Positions 42,180 through 53,531 of a DNA stretch of 64,000 nt are shown here, one piece after another. A program made the position numbers and the translations under genes. Below the pieces are notes generated by a model. It worked only from the letters and a program-made list of their open reading frames with translations. It did not search any database and had not been told where the DNA came from. Source of the DNA: Flammula alnicola (Eukaryota > Basidiomycota > Agaricomycetes > Agaricales > Strophariaceae); the NCBI GenBank assembly GCA_015499995.1, contig JADNRV010000001.1, forward strand, positions 1-64,000. The letters run 5' to 3'. Positions within the stretch are counted from its first letter, which is position 1; every line of letters starts with the position of its first letter.

Positions 42180-44520
42180 ATGTTCGACCCGCTTCACTCT
42201 ACGGCATCTGTTTTTGGAGGCACAGATGACCCAGAAACGCCTCCGTGGCCGACGACACCTCATTCACCTGGTTCGTCCATTCCGAATTTGCGCCGTGCTG
42301 TATCACCCGTACCTCCAACACCAGACAAGGGCCCGTCTCCTGGTCTCTATGGGAAAGAGCCGCAGATATATGGTCAGCCAGAGACGGGTCTTATCTCGCC
42401 ACGAGAGACGGTCGGTTCCAACGGCGTGAAATACGAGAAGGCGGGGCCGTATCTTCGAGTGCGAATCAACGGGCTCGACAGGAACAGACGGGATATCCTT
42501 GTCAAACTCGACGCGCAGGTTCGTCTCATTAACTTTGGGTGTCTGAAGGGTGATATCATGGTTTAACTCAAGTCTGTGATGACAACTTATTTCAGACGAA
42601 CCTCTCCAACTTCAATGGGACGACGTACCGCAATGTGTCGCGCTCGTATCTCGAGTTCCAGCAGTTCTACGAGTCGATCGTGCAGAGCAACCCGCAGACC
42701 ATCGTGCCTGCGCTGCCTCTTGCACAGACCTCCGCGCCTACAGACGAGGAGGACGATCGGCTGGTGAAGATTATGTTGCAGCGGTGGATCACACGGGTGT
42801 GCGAGGACCCTATCTTGCTGCACGACGAGGACGTGCGCTCCTTCATCGAGAGCGACTTTGGGTACCAGCCCACGCCTCGGCCTAGGAAGAAAACGACGTC
42901 AGGGTTCGGTATCATTCGTCGCGGCGTGCCAGACGAGGACGAGGAGCTGCAGCGCGCGAGGTTCGAGCTGACCAAGCTCGAGGGTCAATTTTTTGAGACG
43001 GCTAAAGCGGTGGATAAGCTAGCGGTCGCTCGCAAAGGTGGGTACTTTTTATATTTATCCATGTGTTCAATCAGTTTTTCTGACTCACGACAGCCCTTGC
43101 CACGGCACACTCGGAAATGGGCAACAAGCTCATCAATGTCGCGACTACCGAGGCGCATCCGCCGCTCGGGAATGCGTTTAGGAAGCTTGGACGAACGTGG
43201 CATAGCGTGGCTGATCTGGACAATGCACAGGCGATAAGCGAATGCGTCATTCTTGGAGACTCGCTTGGATATCAGGGGATGAACGCGCGGTCTGCCAAGG
43301 AGACGTTGCTAATGCGTACTGGTGTTTTGGAAGAATACCAGAGTGCGGTCAAAACGACGATATCCAAGCGTCGTCAGATTGAGCGTTTAAAGGCGAGCTC
43401 GAATATTCGACCAGAACGTGTGGATGAAGCTTTAGAAGAAATTGAAGAGGTGAGTGCTTCATAGTGCCCTCCTTTTTTCATGGAATATTGTATTCATGGT
43501 TTATAAAATTAGGCAAATCGATATGAACAAATACTGGCTAAACGCGCTGAGGGTATCTCGCAAAACTTGCATCGCGCTTTGCACACGCATAACCAGTATG
43601 CGAATGACGATATCACCACCGCGCTCATCGAGCATGCTCGTTCGTCTATCATGTACGAGAGGCAACTCTTGCGTGAATTAGAAGCTCTTAGAGGCGACAT
43701 CAGCAATGCGGCCAAGAAAGTTGTTCCATCCGCCAACGGGGCACCTAAACCTACCATTGTTCCTCCCCTCGAAGATTACTCCGAACTACCCCATCCTGCG
43801 CCTGCACCGTCAGCTCCATTGTCAAACGGCTTCCATCGACCCGCTCAGGTGCAACCTCCTCATACAGCGGCGCTACCATCTCAAAATGGGTTCATTCCCC
43901 ACAAGCTACCGGGACAACAGCCGAGCAGTTACAATAGCACGCCAACTCAAAGTCCGCCACCTTCTCCTTTCCCTCAAACTCCAATTGGGAGGCAAGATCC
44001 TTTGTCCGCAGCGTCTGCGCGTTCGTTTGCACCCGCGCAACGACCGATGTCGCCGTCTGCCTCACAGCAATTCGCAAGGCAACCCTTACCTCCTCAGTCG
44101 CCTGGCGCAGGTCCGTCATCTCCGAGCATCCCGTCTAACCAAAGCACGGCGCCCAGGCCGGCGTCAGACGAACCTCCTCTCGGTGGCCGCTTCGTCGATG
44201 GCACGAAATCGATGTTCATCACCAAAACGACGTCAAGCCCGCGTCCTTCACCGCTTTCGTTTTCCTCTTCCGTGTCGAATATCGCGGGATCAAGTGCAAA
44301 TGCACCGTTTGATCCTCTCCGAAGCGATTCATACCCAGTTTCGTCACCTTTACAAGATTCCAGCCCTCGTGCGCCTTCACAGCAACCCTCTCGACCGCAA
44401 GAGACCGACCCCCTTGGTAACATCAGGCCCCACCAGATGTCTGCATCTATGCGCGTACAACCGATGAGGCCAAGGCTTGATGCACGCGAGGCAGCTAGCA
44501 AACTTGCAAATATGTTTTGA
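42180..44520 (+). CDS. VPS17: VPS17-like sorting nexin, retromer subunit
   Basis: Four exons (42180-42518, 42596-43037, 43094-43449, 43513-44520) give 714 residues. A Pro-rich leader is followed by a PX domain (YLRVRINGLDRNRRDILVKL, YRNVSRSYLEFQQFYESIVQ, RWITRVCEDPILLHDEDVRS) and a BAR domain (LTKLEGQFFETAKAVDKLAV, NAFRKLGRTWHSVADLDNAQ, LEEYQSAVKTTISKRRQIER, ANRYEQILAKRAEGISQNLH). The Pro/Ser-rich C-tail ends in REAASKLANMF. VPS17 pairs with VPS5 on endosomes to form tubules that return cargo to the Golgi. The long tail after the BAR domain matches other basidiomycete homologues. Confidence 0.9.
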
Positions 44521-44632
44521 ATAATGGATACCTCTGACGCTTTCATTACTGTATTTCCACGTCAACACTATGCGCAGCAGGCCCCTTTTCAATATGGCAC
44601 GAATAAATTAATGTTGATGTGAAAATTATTTG

Positions 44633-46173
44633 TTACAATTGTGTTTGGTCAGAGAACACTACGGAAGAAGACTTTTTCCTGCCATCGATGAGATGGAATT
44701 TTTCCTGTCTTCCATGAACAAATTCCCAGCTTTGTGACTTCTCCGACCAAGCGACATTCTCTTCCTGAGCGAATCTCATCGTCACGTTGCGCTCTAGAAC
44801 GAAATGGTACGCGTATAACTCGACGCTGTAGTAAGTCTTCGGAAGAATGGGGAGTTCTCCTAAAACTGGAACATATTGAGGGAGATTAAGAAACCCTGTT
44901 GGGTTCAATTTCAGCCCTGATAATGGATATCGGCGAATAACTATACAAAGGACATACCCATCACACTTCCAGCATCATGACCCCAGTCACCGATGGGATG
45001 ACAGTAGATTTGACCGTCAATTCCTTCCAGCTCCATCCGAGCTAGACTTCGGCGGAGAACAGTGTTTCCAGTGAGTCCAGGCCTCATATTGTCCAGGACG
45101 ATTTCCTGCATGCGATTGCTTTTCTTCAGCCCTTCTTTAAGACCATCTGGAGCATCCGTCTCCGCTTCTTCGCCACTTGTTTTCAGGACGTACGCCAGGT
45201 GTTGTGTGTCGGTATTCAGGCGCATGGCAGTTATTCCGAAATCTATGTGCAGGATGTCTCCTTCCTGGATGACATTCTCCGTTCCTTGCCAACCTGGAAA
45301 AAAGCCCTCGTCTACGACCGAGATTCTAGGCTGGTTCCAGGTGGTTACGTTGAGCACTTGCATCTTTTCACGGAACCACCAACTTAAATCCTGCACCCGG
45401 TAAACGTGAGTAAGACGATCAAGATGAGAATCATCATAGAGGAATGTACCTCGGTGGTAGTTACTCCAGGTTGAACGACTTTGTGAGAGAATCCCTCTTC
45501 GAGCATGGCCCACACCGTCTCTTGCATTTTGCGGTAATATTCTATCTGCCCAGGGACTTTTGTCGCCACGAATTCTATGCTAAGCATAGGTTCATTCACT
45601 GTCTTCTTCATCCAGTGATCTCCGAGTTCTCGCTGAAGTACGGCATGTTCTCCAACATGAAGACCTCCCGCAAAGGCAATGTCTTCATCAGTATTAACCA
45701 CAATGCGATCTGGATCCACCTTCTCGAGCGTAGCGAGTAGCTCTGGCCAGACTTGACCCGTGTTGTCGACCCACTTCAATGGGTTCGGTGCTCCTGAGAG
45801 CGAGGGCTGATCGGCGTGGAACAGAAGCACGGTACGCCGATGGGCATCAAAGTCTGTAGCATTTTTGATAGACCACCAGATGGTATCCTCCGCGTGTTCT
45901 CGTTGACAAAGCTAGTTTAAATGCCAAATGAAATCCAGAACGATGAGAGGCCAAAAGACTTCAGCCCACCAGCCATGCTTGAGCGTTGTATTTCTTGAGT
46001 AATGAGGGTATCTTCGCAATCCTTTCTGCAGTCCATTGGTCTTGTATTAAAGCACGCTCGCGCAAAAGCGGCAGTGGTTGATATAGTGCTGGACTGCGGG
46101 GATGCAGTTGCGCTACAGCAAAGCCACAAGCCACTGAAACCAACGAATAGAAAGTCAAGGAAAATTGAGTCAT
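44633..46173 (-). CDS. Secreted M24 (creatinase/Xaa-Pro peptidase-like) metallopeptidase
   Basis: Four exons (45970-46173, 45450-45911, 44958-45390, 44633-44895) sum to 453 residues. The start is placed at MTQFSLTFYSLVSVACGFAV, a signal peptide; the upstream non-ATG frame is ignored. An N-terminal creatinase-like domain (RIAKIPSLLKKYNAQAWL, LLFHADQPSLSG) precedes a pita-bread fold. Candidate metal ligands follow: HIDFGITAMRLNTDTQHLAY (two Asp), PIGDWGHDAGSVMG (His), YSVELYAYHF (Glu) and RFAQEENVAW (Glu). The set appears complete, so activity on a proline-containing peptide or a related amidohydrolase reaction outside the cell is plausible. Confidence 0.85.
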
Positions 46174-46390
46174 GGTGGTCTGAAAGGGTTGGTTATCTGT
46201 GTCGGCAGTGTTAAGACGTTTCTTCGCTTTTTCCCAGCGGCTGCCATGGTGGAGAGCGAGCTCGACTTCGAACAAGTTCAAGAGTTCCCGATAAACCGGG
46301 CCGGCGGTTATCCGGCACTCGTAACGCGGAATCTGGGGATATTTTGAATTACATGTGCCAGTGCAAGTACGCCCCAAACCTCCATCTACT

Positions 46391-47907
46391 ATGACTGGCA
46401 CAAAACCAGGAGAGTCTTCGACACAGCCTTCAACAGAACATGAGCCCGCGCAGCTTTCTTCGGACTCAGTGCCGAGTGACGCGTCCTCAAATGTCCAACC
46501 AAAGGGCCACGAACCCGAAGTGCAGCCTCAACTAGTAGCCGAATCAGCCCCTCAAGCATCACCAGCTCAACCGGAAGACAGAGGACAATTGCTTGCGAGA
46601 GCACGTTCATTCCTGACTTCCCCTCAAGTCCAGTATCAAGATATTTTTGCGAAACGCGCATTCCTAGTTGAGAAGGGACTCAATGAAGCTGAAATCGAGA
46701 GCCTCCTCCGGAATGTGGTATTTGCATGTCTATTCCGGTTCTCGCTTTAGCATTCTTAATGGACTATTGTAGCCTGTTCAGCCTCCAAATATCCCTCCTC
46801 GAACGTACCCACAGCCTCCCCCGTCACATCTACCCGTGCTGCTTCTTGGCCTAGCACGTCTTTTCTCCTGGCTGGCAGGCGGTTCTGCAGCTCTTCTACT
46901 TATTTATTACGTGCGTTTCGATGTTTTACCATCACAAATCATTCACTAAAAGACGATCTATAGCGATTTTTCCTTCCCAGGATTGCACAGACATCGCTTG
47001 CGCGACATTCATTGAAGGCGCATCATCTCACACTGTTACGGCAGCTCACCACCTCGCTCTCGTCGTTGAAGGAATCACAGTCTGAATCATTCTCAGTTCT
47101 GCCTCGCTCTGATCCGTTTAAAGAACCACAGAAGTATTCGGAATGCAAGTCGGTTGTCGAAATTATCAAAGTCTCCCGCGAAGGAGAGAAAGAGCCAGAC
47201 TTTTCTGAATTACCAGTAATTTCTATCCTACGTTGTGGAATCAAAGACCTCAAAAAGAAACCGACTACGGAAGAGCTCTTTAGATTCCTCGAAGGACAGA
47301 TCCCCTGGCTTCTCACTGAAGAAGGTCTACAATTTGAGGTGAGGGATTGTTCGAACTCGAGATCGCAATTTGTGTTAATGTAATGTTGACGGCATCCTTC
47401 AGCAAAAACTATGGGAGACTCTGTCCACCTGCCTATTGTTTGGCAAGGTCACCGCGTCGTCGTCTTCCTTAAATGATACCTCAGAGCCCCACCCGCCTAC
47501 CCAATGGGAGTACATTCCACCGACACCCGTTAGCCCTCCCCCTCTGGTGGAATCCTTGGATAAATTATCGCAGGAGCTCCCCAAAGACGTCAAAACCCGG
47601 AAGAGTCCTTTCCAGTACACTCTCCAGTCTATGTCGGACTTTACGGGATATCTCAGTACACAAGTTTACTTGCCTTACCGACCGCCTCCCGTCGGAATGG
47701 GTCTGTCGAGTAATAACGGTCAAAACACGCTTGAAGAAGAGCTGCGAAGGGAGATTAGGGCATTGAAAGGATTGGTTTTGAATAGGTGAAATCGTATATC
47801 CTTCATTGCCTGGTAGTTGCTGACTTGAATATCCTTTCAGACGGTCGTTTATGCCATCTATTCCAAGGCCCGGGTTGACTTCTGTTCCTAATCGTACTAC
47901 CGCTTAG
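46391..47907 (+). CDS. PEX14: Peroxin 14, peroxisomal docking protein
   Basis: Five exons (46391-46717, 46773-46910, 46964-47338, 47403-47785, 47841-47907) make 429 residues. After a Ser/Pro/Glu-rich leader comes the PEX14 N-domain (RARSFLTSPQVQ, AFLVEKGLNEAEIESLLRN) that binds WxxxF motifs of the PEX5 cargo receptor. The conserved PPRTYPQPPPSHLP and a hydrophobic segment GLARLFSWLAGGSAALLLIY follow, then a longer C-terminal region with PFQYTLQSMSDFTGYL and a short helical end (EEELRREIRALKGLVL). It anchors at the peroxisomal membrane and forms the import channel with PEX5. The intron donor after the N-domain was chosen at GTG|GTATTT because phase is kept. Confidence 0.92.
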
Positions 47908-48046
47908 ATCAACTGCAATATATTTTTTTCCTTTACGAAATATGAGGCATACCTTGAGCCAATTGGTTTATCAACTTTATAGACGGATTTATAAAATGAC
48001 TGTGGTGCTATCTGGCTATGGATAACCTATATCAATAAATTCTATC

Positions 48047-48127
48047 GTCGGTATCGATTAGGGGTTAAATCACTTCGTTGTGGTGCTCCATATCCGAAGA
48101 GCCGCTGGTTCGATTCCAGCTACCGAC
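48047..48127 (+). tRNA. tRNA-His (anticodon GTG) with a 10-nt intron
   Basis: The cloverleaf closes by hand. The acceptor GTCGGTA pairs with TACCGAC, the D stem GATT with AATC, the anticodon stem CTTCG with CGAAG, and the T arm is GCTGG-TTCGATT-CCAGC. Between the anticodon-stem strands lie 17 nt: TTGTGG, a 10-nt intron TGCTCCATAT, and C. Placing the intron after position 37 leaves loop TTGTGGC, which matches eukaryotic tRNA-His. Exon length is 71 nt. GGTTCGATTCC is a good internal B box. Confidence 0.9.
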
Positions 48128-48147
48128 ATTTAGACCTGGGTGTTTAG

Positions 48148-48153
48148 TTTTTT
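48148..48153 (+). terminator. RNA polymerase III terminator
   Basis: TTTTTT 21 nt past the tRNA-His 3' end. Confidence 0.7.
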
Positions 48154-48226
48154 CGTGACTCGTTTTACGGTGCCTTATGGATGTCTTAGTGGATCGACTC
48201 ATCTGTGGCGGCCTACGGGAGAATGG

Positions 48227-49594
48227 ATGTCTCGCTTTCAACTGTCAAGATGTATCAACGCTCTCTATAAATTAGGTCTCTCAGCCAGGCCCTTTATCAT
48301 ACCTTCTCATGAAATGTCCTCTGTAGCTGAAAGACCTTCTATCGGTTCGGTCAACGTCACTTTTCTGGGCACGGCATCCGCCCAACCGTCAACTACAAGG
48401 AACCACTCTGCCCTTGCTCTGCGCCTCGGGAAGGACGTATGGCTTTTTGATTGTGGAGAGGCAACTCAGCACCAACTACAGAAGAGTACAGTCAAGATGG
48501 GCAAAATCGAAAAAATCTTTATTACACATACACACGGTGAGCACATCCTGACTTGCTCTACAACACTCATTTGACCTTGAACGCTACAGGAGATCACATC
48601 TTTGGTCTGATACCCTTAATGGCCAGTTTGTTGAATGGCGCAGGTGGTATCACAGAGGGGGGAGAGGATCCAAGGCTTCAAGTCGACACCTCAACAGCAG
48701 TCCGTCTATATTTCATGAAACTTCTTCGAGTCTACAGTCATATAAACGAATCAAATTTAGGCTCTCGAGATCTATGGACCATTAGGCACGCGCGCCTATG
48801 TTCGTAACGGTCTTGCGTATACCCATACCCACCTTGGTGCATCGTATGTTGTGCACGAGCTACGATTTCCCTCCGACCCTCAATCCGGCGATTTCACAAC
48901 GCTGTCTCCTCAACTCGCCGAATGTTCCTTTGGACGCAATATGCCCCACATCGATGGCTGCTGGACTGACATTTATAAAGACAAGATGGTATCTGTATCT
49001 GCTGCACCAATTCACCACTCTGTGCCATGCGTCGGATATGTTGTCATGGAGGCTCCAGTCCCAGGCAAGATCGACCCATCGAAATATATGCCAGAGCTGA
49101 AACGTACCATGACACCCATGTCAGTCATGCGCCGGCTTCAGCTAGGAGAAACTGTTGTTCTCAATGATGGAACCCTCCTTCATGGACCTCCACGCAGGGA
49201 GGGCCGCAAAATAGTGATCTTGGGTGACACTTATGATCCTTCACCGATATCTTCACTGGCCGAGGATGCCGATCTCTTAATTCACGAGGCCACGAACGCA
49301 CATCTTCCGGGCGTCGACCCAACGACGAAGGATATAGACACGTACGAGACAGTCGAGGCCAGAGCAAAGTCAAGAGGGCACTCGACTCCTCAAATGGCTG
49401 GATTGTTTGCGAAGCGCATTCGGGCAAGACAGCTAATCCTTAACCACTTTTCAGCCCGGTATCCAGGAGATACGTCCCACGAGTCGAAGATGATCATGGA
49501 TGCAATAGGACAGTTGGCAGCCTCGGAATTTGGGAAAGAGGTCGCTTGTGCGACTGATTTAATGAGCCTAGATATAGGTTTTAGCGAAAAATGA
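48227..49594 (+). CDS. TRZ1: tRNase Z (3' tRNA processing endonuclease)
   Basis: Three exons (48227-48536, 48590-48699, 48761-49594) give 417 residues; from the second ATG at 48314 there are 388. The fold is a short-form (ELAC1-like) metallo-beta-lactamase: [44 protein letters not shown] (HxHxDH zinc motif), [28 protein letters not shown] and [10 protein letters not shown]. It cleaves the 3' trailer of pre-tRNA. The segment between the two ATGs ([20 protein letters not shown], then RPF) is basic and looks like a mitochondrial presequence, so one mRNA may yield mitochondrial and cytosolic/nuclear forms. A tRNA gene lies 100 nt upstream on the same strand. Confidence 0.93.
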
Positions 49595-49628
49595 AAATAC
49601 ATCGCATGAAAAGCGAAATATAATCTTC

Positions 49629-50728
49629 TTAATCATCCGGAGGTTCTGAGAGTTCGCTGCTTGCATCAGTCGCTTCACCTTCCTCCAGCTCCTCGCGAGA
49701 TTTCTTTTTGTTCTTGTCCTTTGGTTCCTCCTCGACTTCGCCCATCTCAATGTCGTTATCCTCTTCAATCATTCCCTCGCTTAGCGCAGTCTCTGTCACC
49801 GATTCGTGCATCAGTTTGTCTTCTTCGGCTTCTTCAGTGTTTATTGAGGTCAGACTGCTCTCGGCCGAAGCGGCGTCCACCGAGTCAAGGGCAGGCGTTT
49901 CTCTGCGTGACTGTGGTACGGAGGCCGTATCATTTTCTTTCCCTAGGAACCGCAAAGCGCTGAGCTCAGCAATAATACCATCAAGGGCGGACTTTTGCCC
50001 TTGAATAGTGCGATTTTGGGTATCGTGTTCTGATCGTATGGCCGCCATATCGTTTTCCAGAGATCGTATTGTCCTAATGAATGAGATTTAGATTTTTTCA
50101 CTGAAATTTTTACGAGGGAACTCACGATTCCAGTTCGTCTCTGCTCGGCAGAGTATTCACCTTCTCAGCGACTGCATCATATTCGATTTTCCTTCGGCGC
50201 AGCATTTGGGCGTGCTCCAACGCAGTTTTTAGTTCTTCGATTTGTGCCTTGAGAGTCTCGTGTTCCTCGTCTTTCATAAGATGAGTTTGGAATTGCGAGA
50301 CAAGAGGGCGCACATGCGAGCGTACCAAGACGTTGACGTTCTCGTTGATACTCTTCGACCTGTCGAGCCTCCGCTTCACAAATCATCACGCTCTTCTTCA
50401 TGAGCAGCTCAAACGTCGCCAGTTCCACCAAGAAACCTTCTCTCGCATCATCCACAGAGTTTGGAGTGGAAGTTCCGCCTGTGACGAGCGGAACAATGGG
50501 AGTATGTGAAAGCGACGTGTAGTTGTGAAACCTCTTTATCATGCGTCGTAAGGGTCGTTCATCAATCGTTATTCGAGCAAGTATTACTTGGTCTGGATAT
50601 GCATTGTCAATGTAAATTCAATTGAACGATTGCGAGATTGGCAATTCGCCCAACCCACCTTCTTCCTCAGTAGTCATGGGGGGTATGACGATTGGTTGCG
50701 CGGCCGTGTTGGTTGTTGAGGCGGCCAT
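49629..50728 (-). CDS. THOC7: THO complex subunit 7
   Basis: Four exons on the minus strand (about 50660-50728, 50380-50593, 50127-50330, 49629-50075). The protein starts MAASTTNTAAQPIVIPPMTT. A conserved block RITIDERPLRRMIKRFHNYT and SVDDAREGFLVELATFELLM, KKSVMICEAEARQVEEYQRE is diagnostic of THOC7. A coiled coil follows (LKAQIEELKTALEHAQMLRR, KVNTLPSRDELES, SEHDTQNRTIQGQKSALDGI). The C-terminus is acidic. THO couples transcription elongation to mRNA packaging and export and limits R-loops. The split of coiled-coil frames between ORFs is explained by introns with kept phase. Confidence 0.87.
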
Positions 50729-51177
50729 AATTGATAATTCTAAGACCTGAGAACAGGCAATAGAAAGAGGTTTGGTGCTTAAAACACGTTGCGGGCGTCA
50801 AGAGAGAAAAGCGGATCGTGGTGGTACCAGGAAAGATTATACGAGCATGTTGCCTAATTTAGCCTCCCTCATTTTAGCTCAAAAATCAAAAGTCGTGCAC
50901 ACACACGCCGTCACATGTCACAGCCCGCGGAACTCGTTGAATAAGAGTCCAGGTAAATTAATTCCATACAGAGGTGGTATATATTACTCCGGCACAGAAA
51001 TAAATCCAAGTCTGCGACTAAGGGTCAACGTCTGGACTGGCCGGCAGACACAATTTTCCTCTTCGTCTCTTCCTCCAAATATGCCCAATGGGCTATCTCT
51101 TGCTGTAATTTCAAATGAGCGGTATGTTGCGTACCCTTCTGCGGCAGAGATAAGTATAACCACTCAAGGAGACCAGG
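50729..51177. other. Intergenic region between THOC7 start and VPS52 stop
   Basis: 449 nt. The open plus-strand frame here has no family motif. It must hold the THOC7 promoter. Confidence 0.4.
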
Positions 51178-53343
51178 CTACAGTATACGCACGCTGAGTC
51201 CCTGCAGCAAGATTCCGTAGATTTTAGATTGTTCCTTGGCTTTAGCCAGTGTGTCGTTGCCTTGTCCGGTGTGGCGGATAATGAGTTTTGCCACTTCTTG
51301 CCGCAACCGCAAGAGGCTGGAAGACATGCGTCAGAGACCAGAATAATATGGATTATGAGAATATAATACTTGGAAAAGATCATATTGTCGGCCTCACTAT
51401 CGGTGAGGAAGACAAATGAATTGAAGAAAACGACGTATTGCCCACATATCTAAACAAATGTCAAACGTTATTCAAAGTCATGTCTCATGACCATAACTTA
51501 CGTTTTCAACCATTGCATCGGTTGTCGTTGACGATCGACCGAAGTATCCAGAGCTGGTACCTTCGGCGAGCTTCTTGACGCCGTCGATATGTTCTGTCAT
51601 GCCCTTTTGGAAGACTGGCCACATCTGGAGACTTAAGCCAAACACATATGTTTCTGCTGGAGGGCAATGTCGCTTTTGGATTTCGGCTACGATATCCTCT
51701 GCCAGTCGAATCATTGTGAGCAGGGGAATAGCTTGGGGTATAGGATCCAGCATTGAACGAACAAATGCCTACGAAAAAGCCAGTTAATATTAGTTTCTTC
51801 TGCCAGAAAGCGCACATACGGTACAATATTCCATGACGGGGTCCATGACTTGTTTCCATATTGCGTCAATTGTGGCTTGCTCTTCTTTTGACTTTGCAAC
51901 AAAAGATACGAAGCCACCAAGACCAGGAGTAGTACTCGACAGAGGTTGTCGGGCTCCAAAATCATCAGACCCCGATGGTGATCGAAGTTCTGAAAATGTT
52001 CCGTCGGGTGACAACACTGCCGAAGGTGGTACTGGAGCTTGAGGTTCCGCTGGAGGTAATGCCGTCTGAGAAGTAAAGAAAGTCGACACAAAAGTGTATT
52101 CTGCTGTCGCGTTGTCCATGAAAACTAGAAGGAGCGATCGCAGAAGAGCTTCTACATGGTCTTTCTGAAGGCATTTGTCAGATATATAAGAACGAATGAA
52201 AACGATGTTCTTACATGGGCCTTATCATCGGCCATGTACGCAAGAGTAGCGCCAGGACCGTTAATCTTAGCATGTTGCAACCGCTCCAAGTTGATGCTCG
52301 CCTCTGAGTGAATATTCACTAATGATTCAAACTTCTCTACTGTTCTTGCCTTTATATCAACACGTTAGTAATTGGATATGCTGAGGATCGCAGAACTTAC
52401 CTTGATTACACCAAGACTTCGAGCATACCGCCGAAAACCTGTCTCGTAATAAAGGCGCGCGGCACCGACATATGCACGTTGCAGTTCAGTCGCAACGGGC
52501 GGTGCTTGTCGTTGCAGAAATGCAAATAGCGGGCCGTACTTTAGCAGTACCGAGGTCTGGATGACTTGCATATTGGTAGTGACACTGCCTCGAATGGGCT
52601 GGAAAAGAGCCAGGAAAAAAACGCGAAGTTTCGTGGCCGCCTTGGGGAACGTAACGTCATTACCGCTATACATCCAACGAAAGTGTTCTGCTTACGACGA
52701 TCCTTAACCCTTCTATGACTTCGCCGAGATCACGGGCGGCCTTGACTCGGCTACGCGCTTTTGACGTGTTCAGCCGTCTCTCGAAGTCCATGATAGCATC
52801 GATCCATGGTTCTCCGACGTTTGTGTCTAGTATGGTGCTAGCGAGCGAAGGTGGAATAGTAATCTCCGAGAGGAGGCTGGACAACGGCCTTTCGATTTTC
52901 TGCATATGAAAAGTCACAGTCAGCTACTCCCGGCTGAGCCTACGCAAGACGTAATACAGACGGACCTTTCTGCTTTTCAATCTGTTGTCGATATCTTTGC
53001 TCCTATCCTGCAACTCCGATATCTGCCCTGCTACGGCGGCGAGGTCCTTCTGGAAAGTTGATAAGAACGATTCGAGGTTGTCCAGCAGCGATACACTCGT
53101 CTGGGGCGATTTGCGTAAGCCGTGGCAGATGAATAGCACGCGTATCGTTGCATACCTGGACTTGATCGTGGAGCTCGATGTAATCCTTCGCTCGCCCACG
53201 ATCTGGGGCAAAGTTAACTTCAATGACCTAGAAGGTAAGCTGACTGTAACGACGTACAGAAGTTCCCGACTTGAGCTTGTTCTGTTAACGACATTGAGGG
53301 TAGTTTCAGTGATAAACAAACGACTCACACTCACCAATTCCAT
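51178..53343 (-). CDS. VPS52: VPS52, GARP tethering complex subunit
   Basis: About nine minus-strand exons. Diagnostic blocks in order: VIEVNFAPDRGRAKDYIELH, SVSLLDNLESFLSTFQKDLA, GQISELQDRSKDIDNRLKSR, KIERPLSSLLSEITIPPSLA, FERRLNTSKARSRVKAARDL, AATKLRVFFLALFQPIRGSV, YYETGFRRYARSLGVIK, MADDKAH, KDHVEALLRSLLLVFMDN, PLLTMIRLAEDIVAEIQKRH and LLRLRQEVAKLIIRHTGQGN before TAG 51178-51180. GARP tethers endosome-derived vesicles at the trans-Golgi. The N-terminus is uncertain: ATG at 53341-53343 gives MEL, followed either by one long intron to 53228 or by a small exon plus an improbable 30-nt intron. Either way VIEVNF stays in frame. Confidence 0.87.
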
Positions 53344-53531
53344 GTTCAGAAGCCATTAGTAGGGTTTCTTGGAGGTCGGGCCTATCTCTGGCTCTAAAGA
53401 TGATGGAAGACTTTCATGACGGGGTTCACGCTCAGCTCTCTTTTGGGTACTTGTTGCCTATTTTAGAAACCTCAACTTTGTCGCATAAAAGGTGCTTCCG
53501 CGAAACTCTCAATTCTCATGGATGTGCAAAT

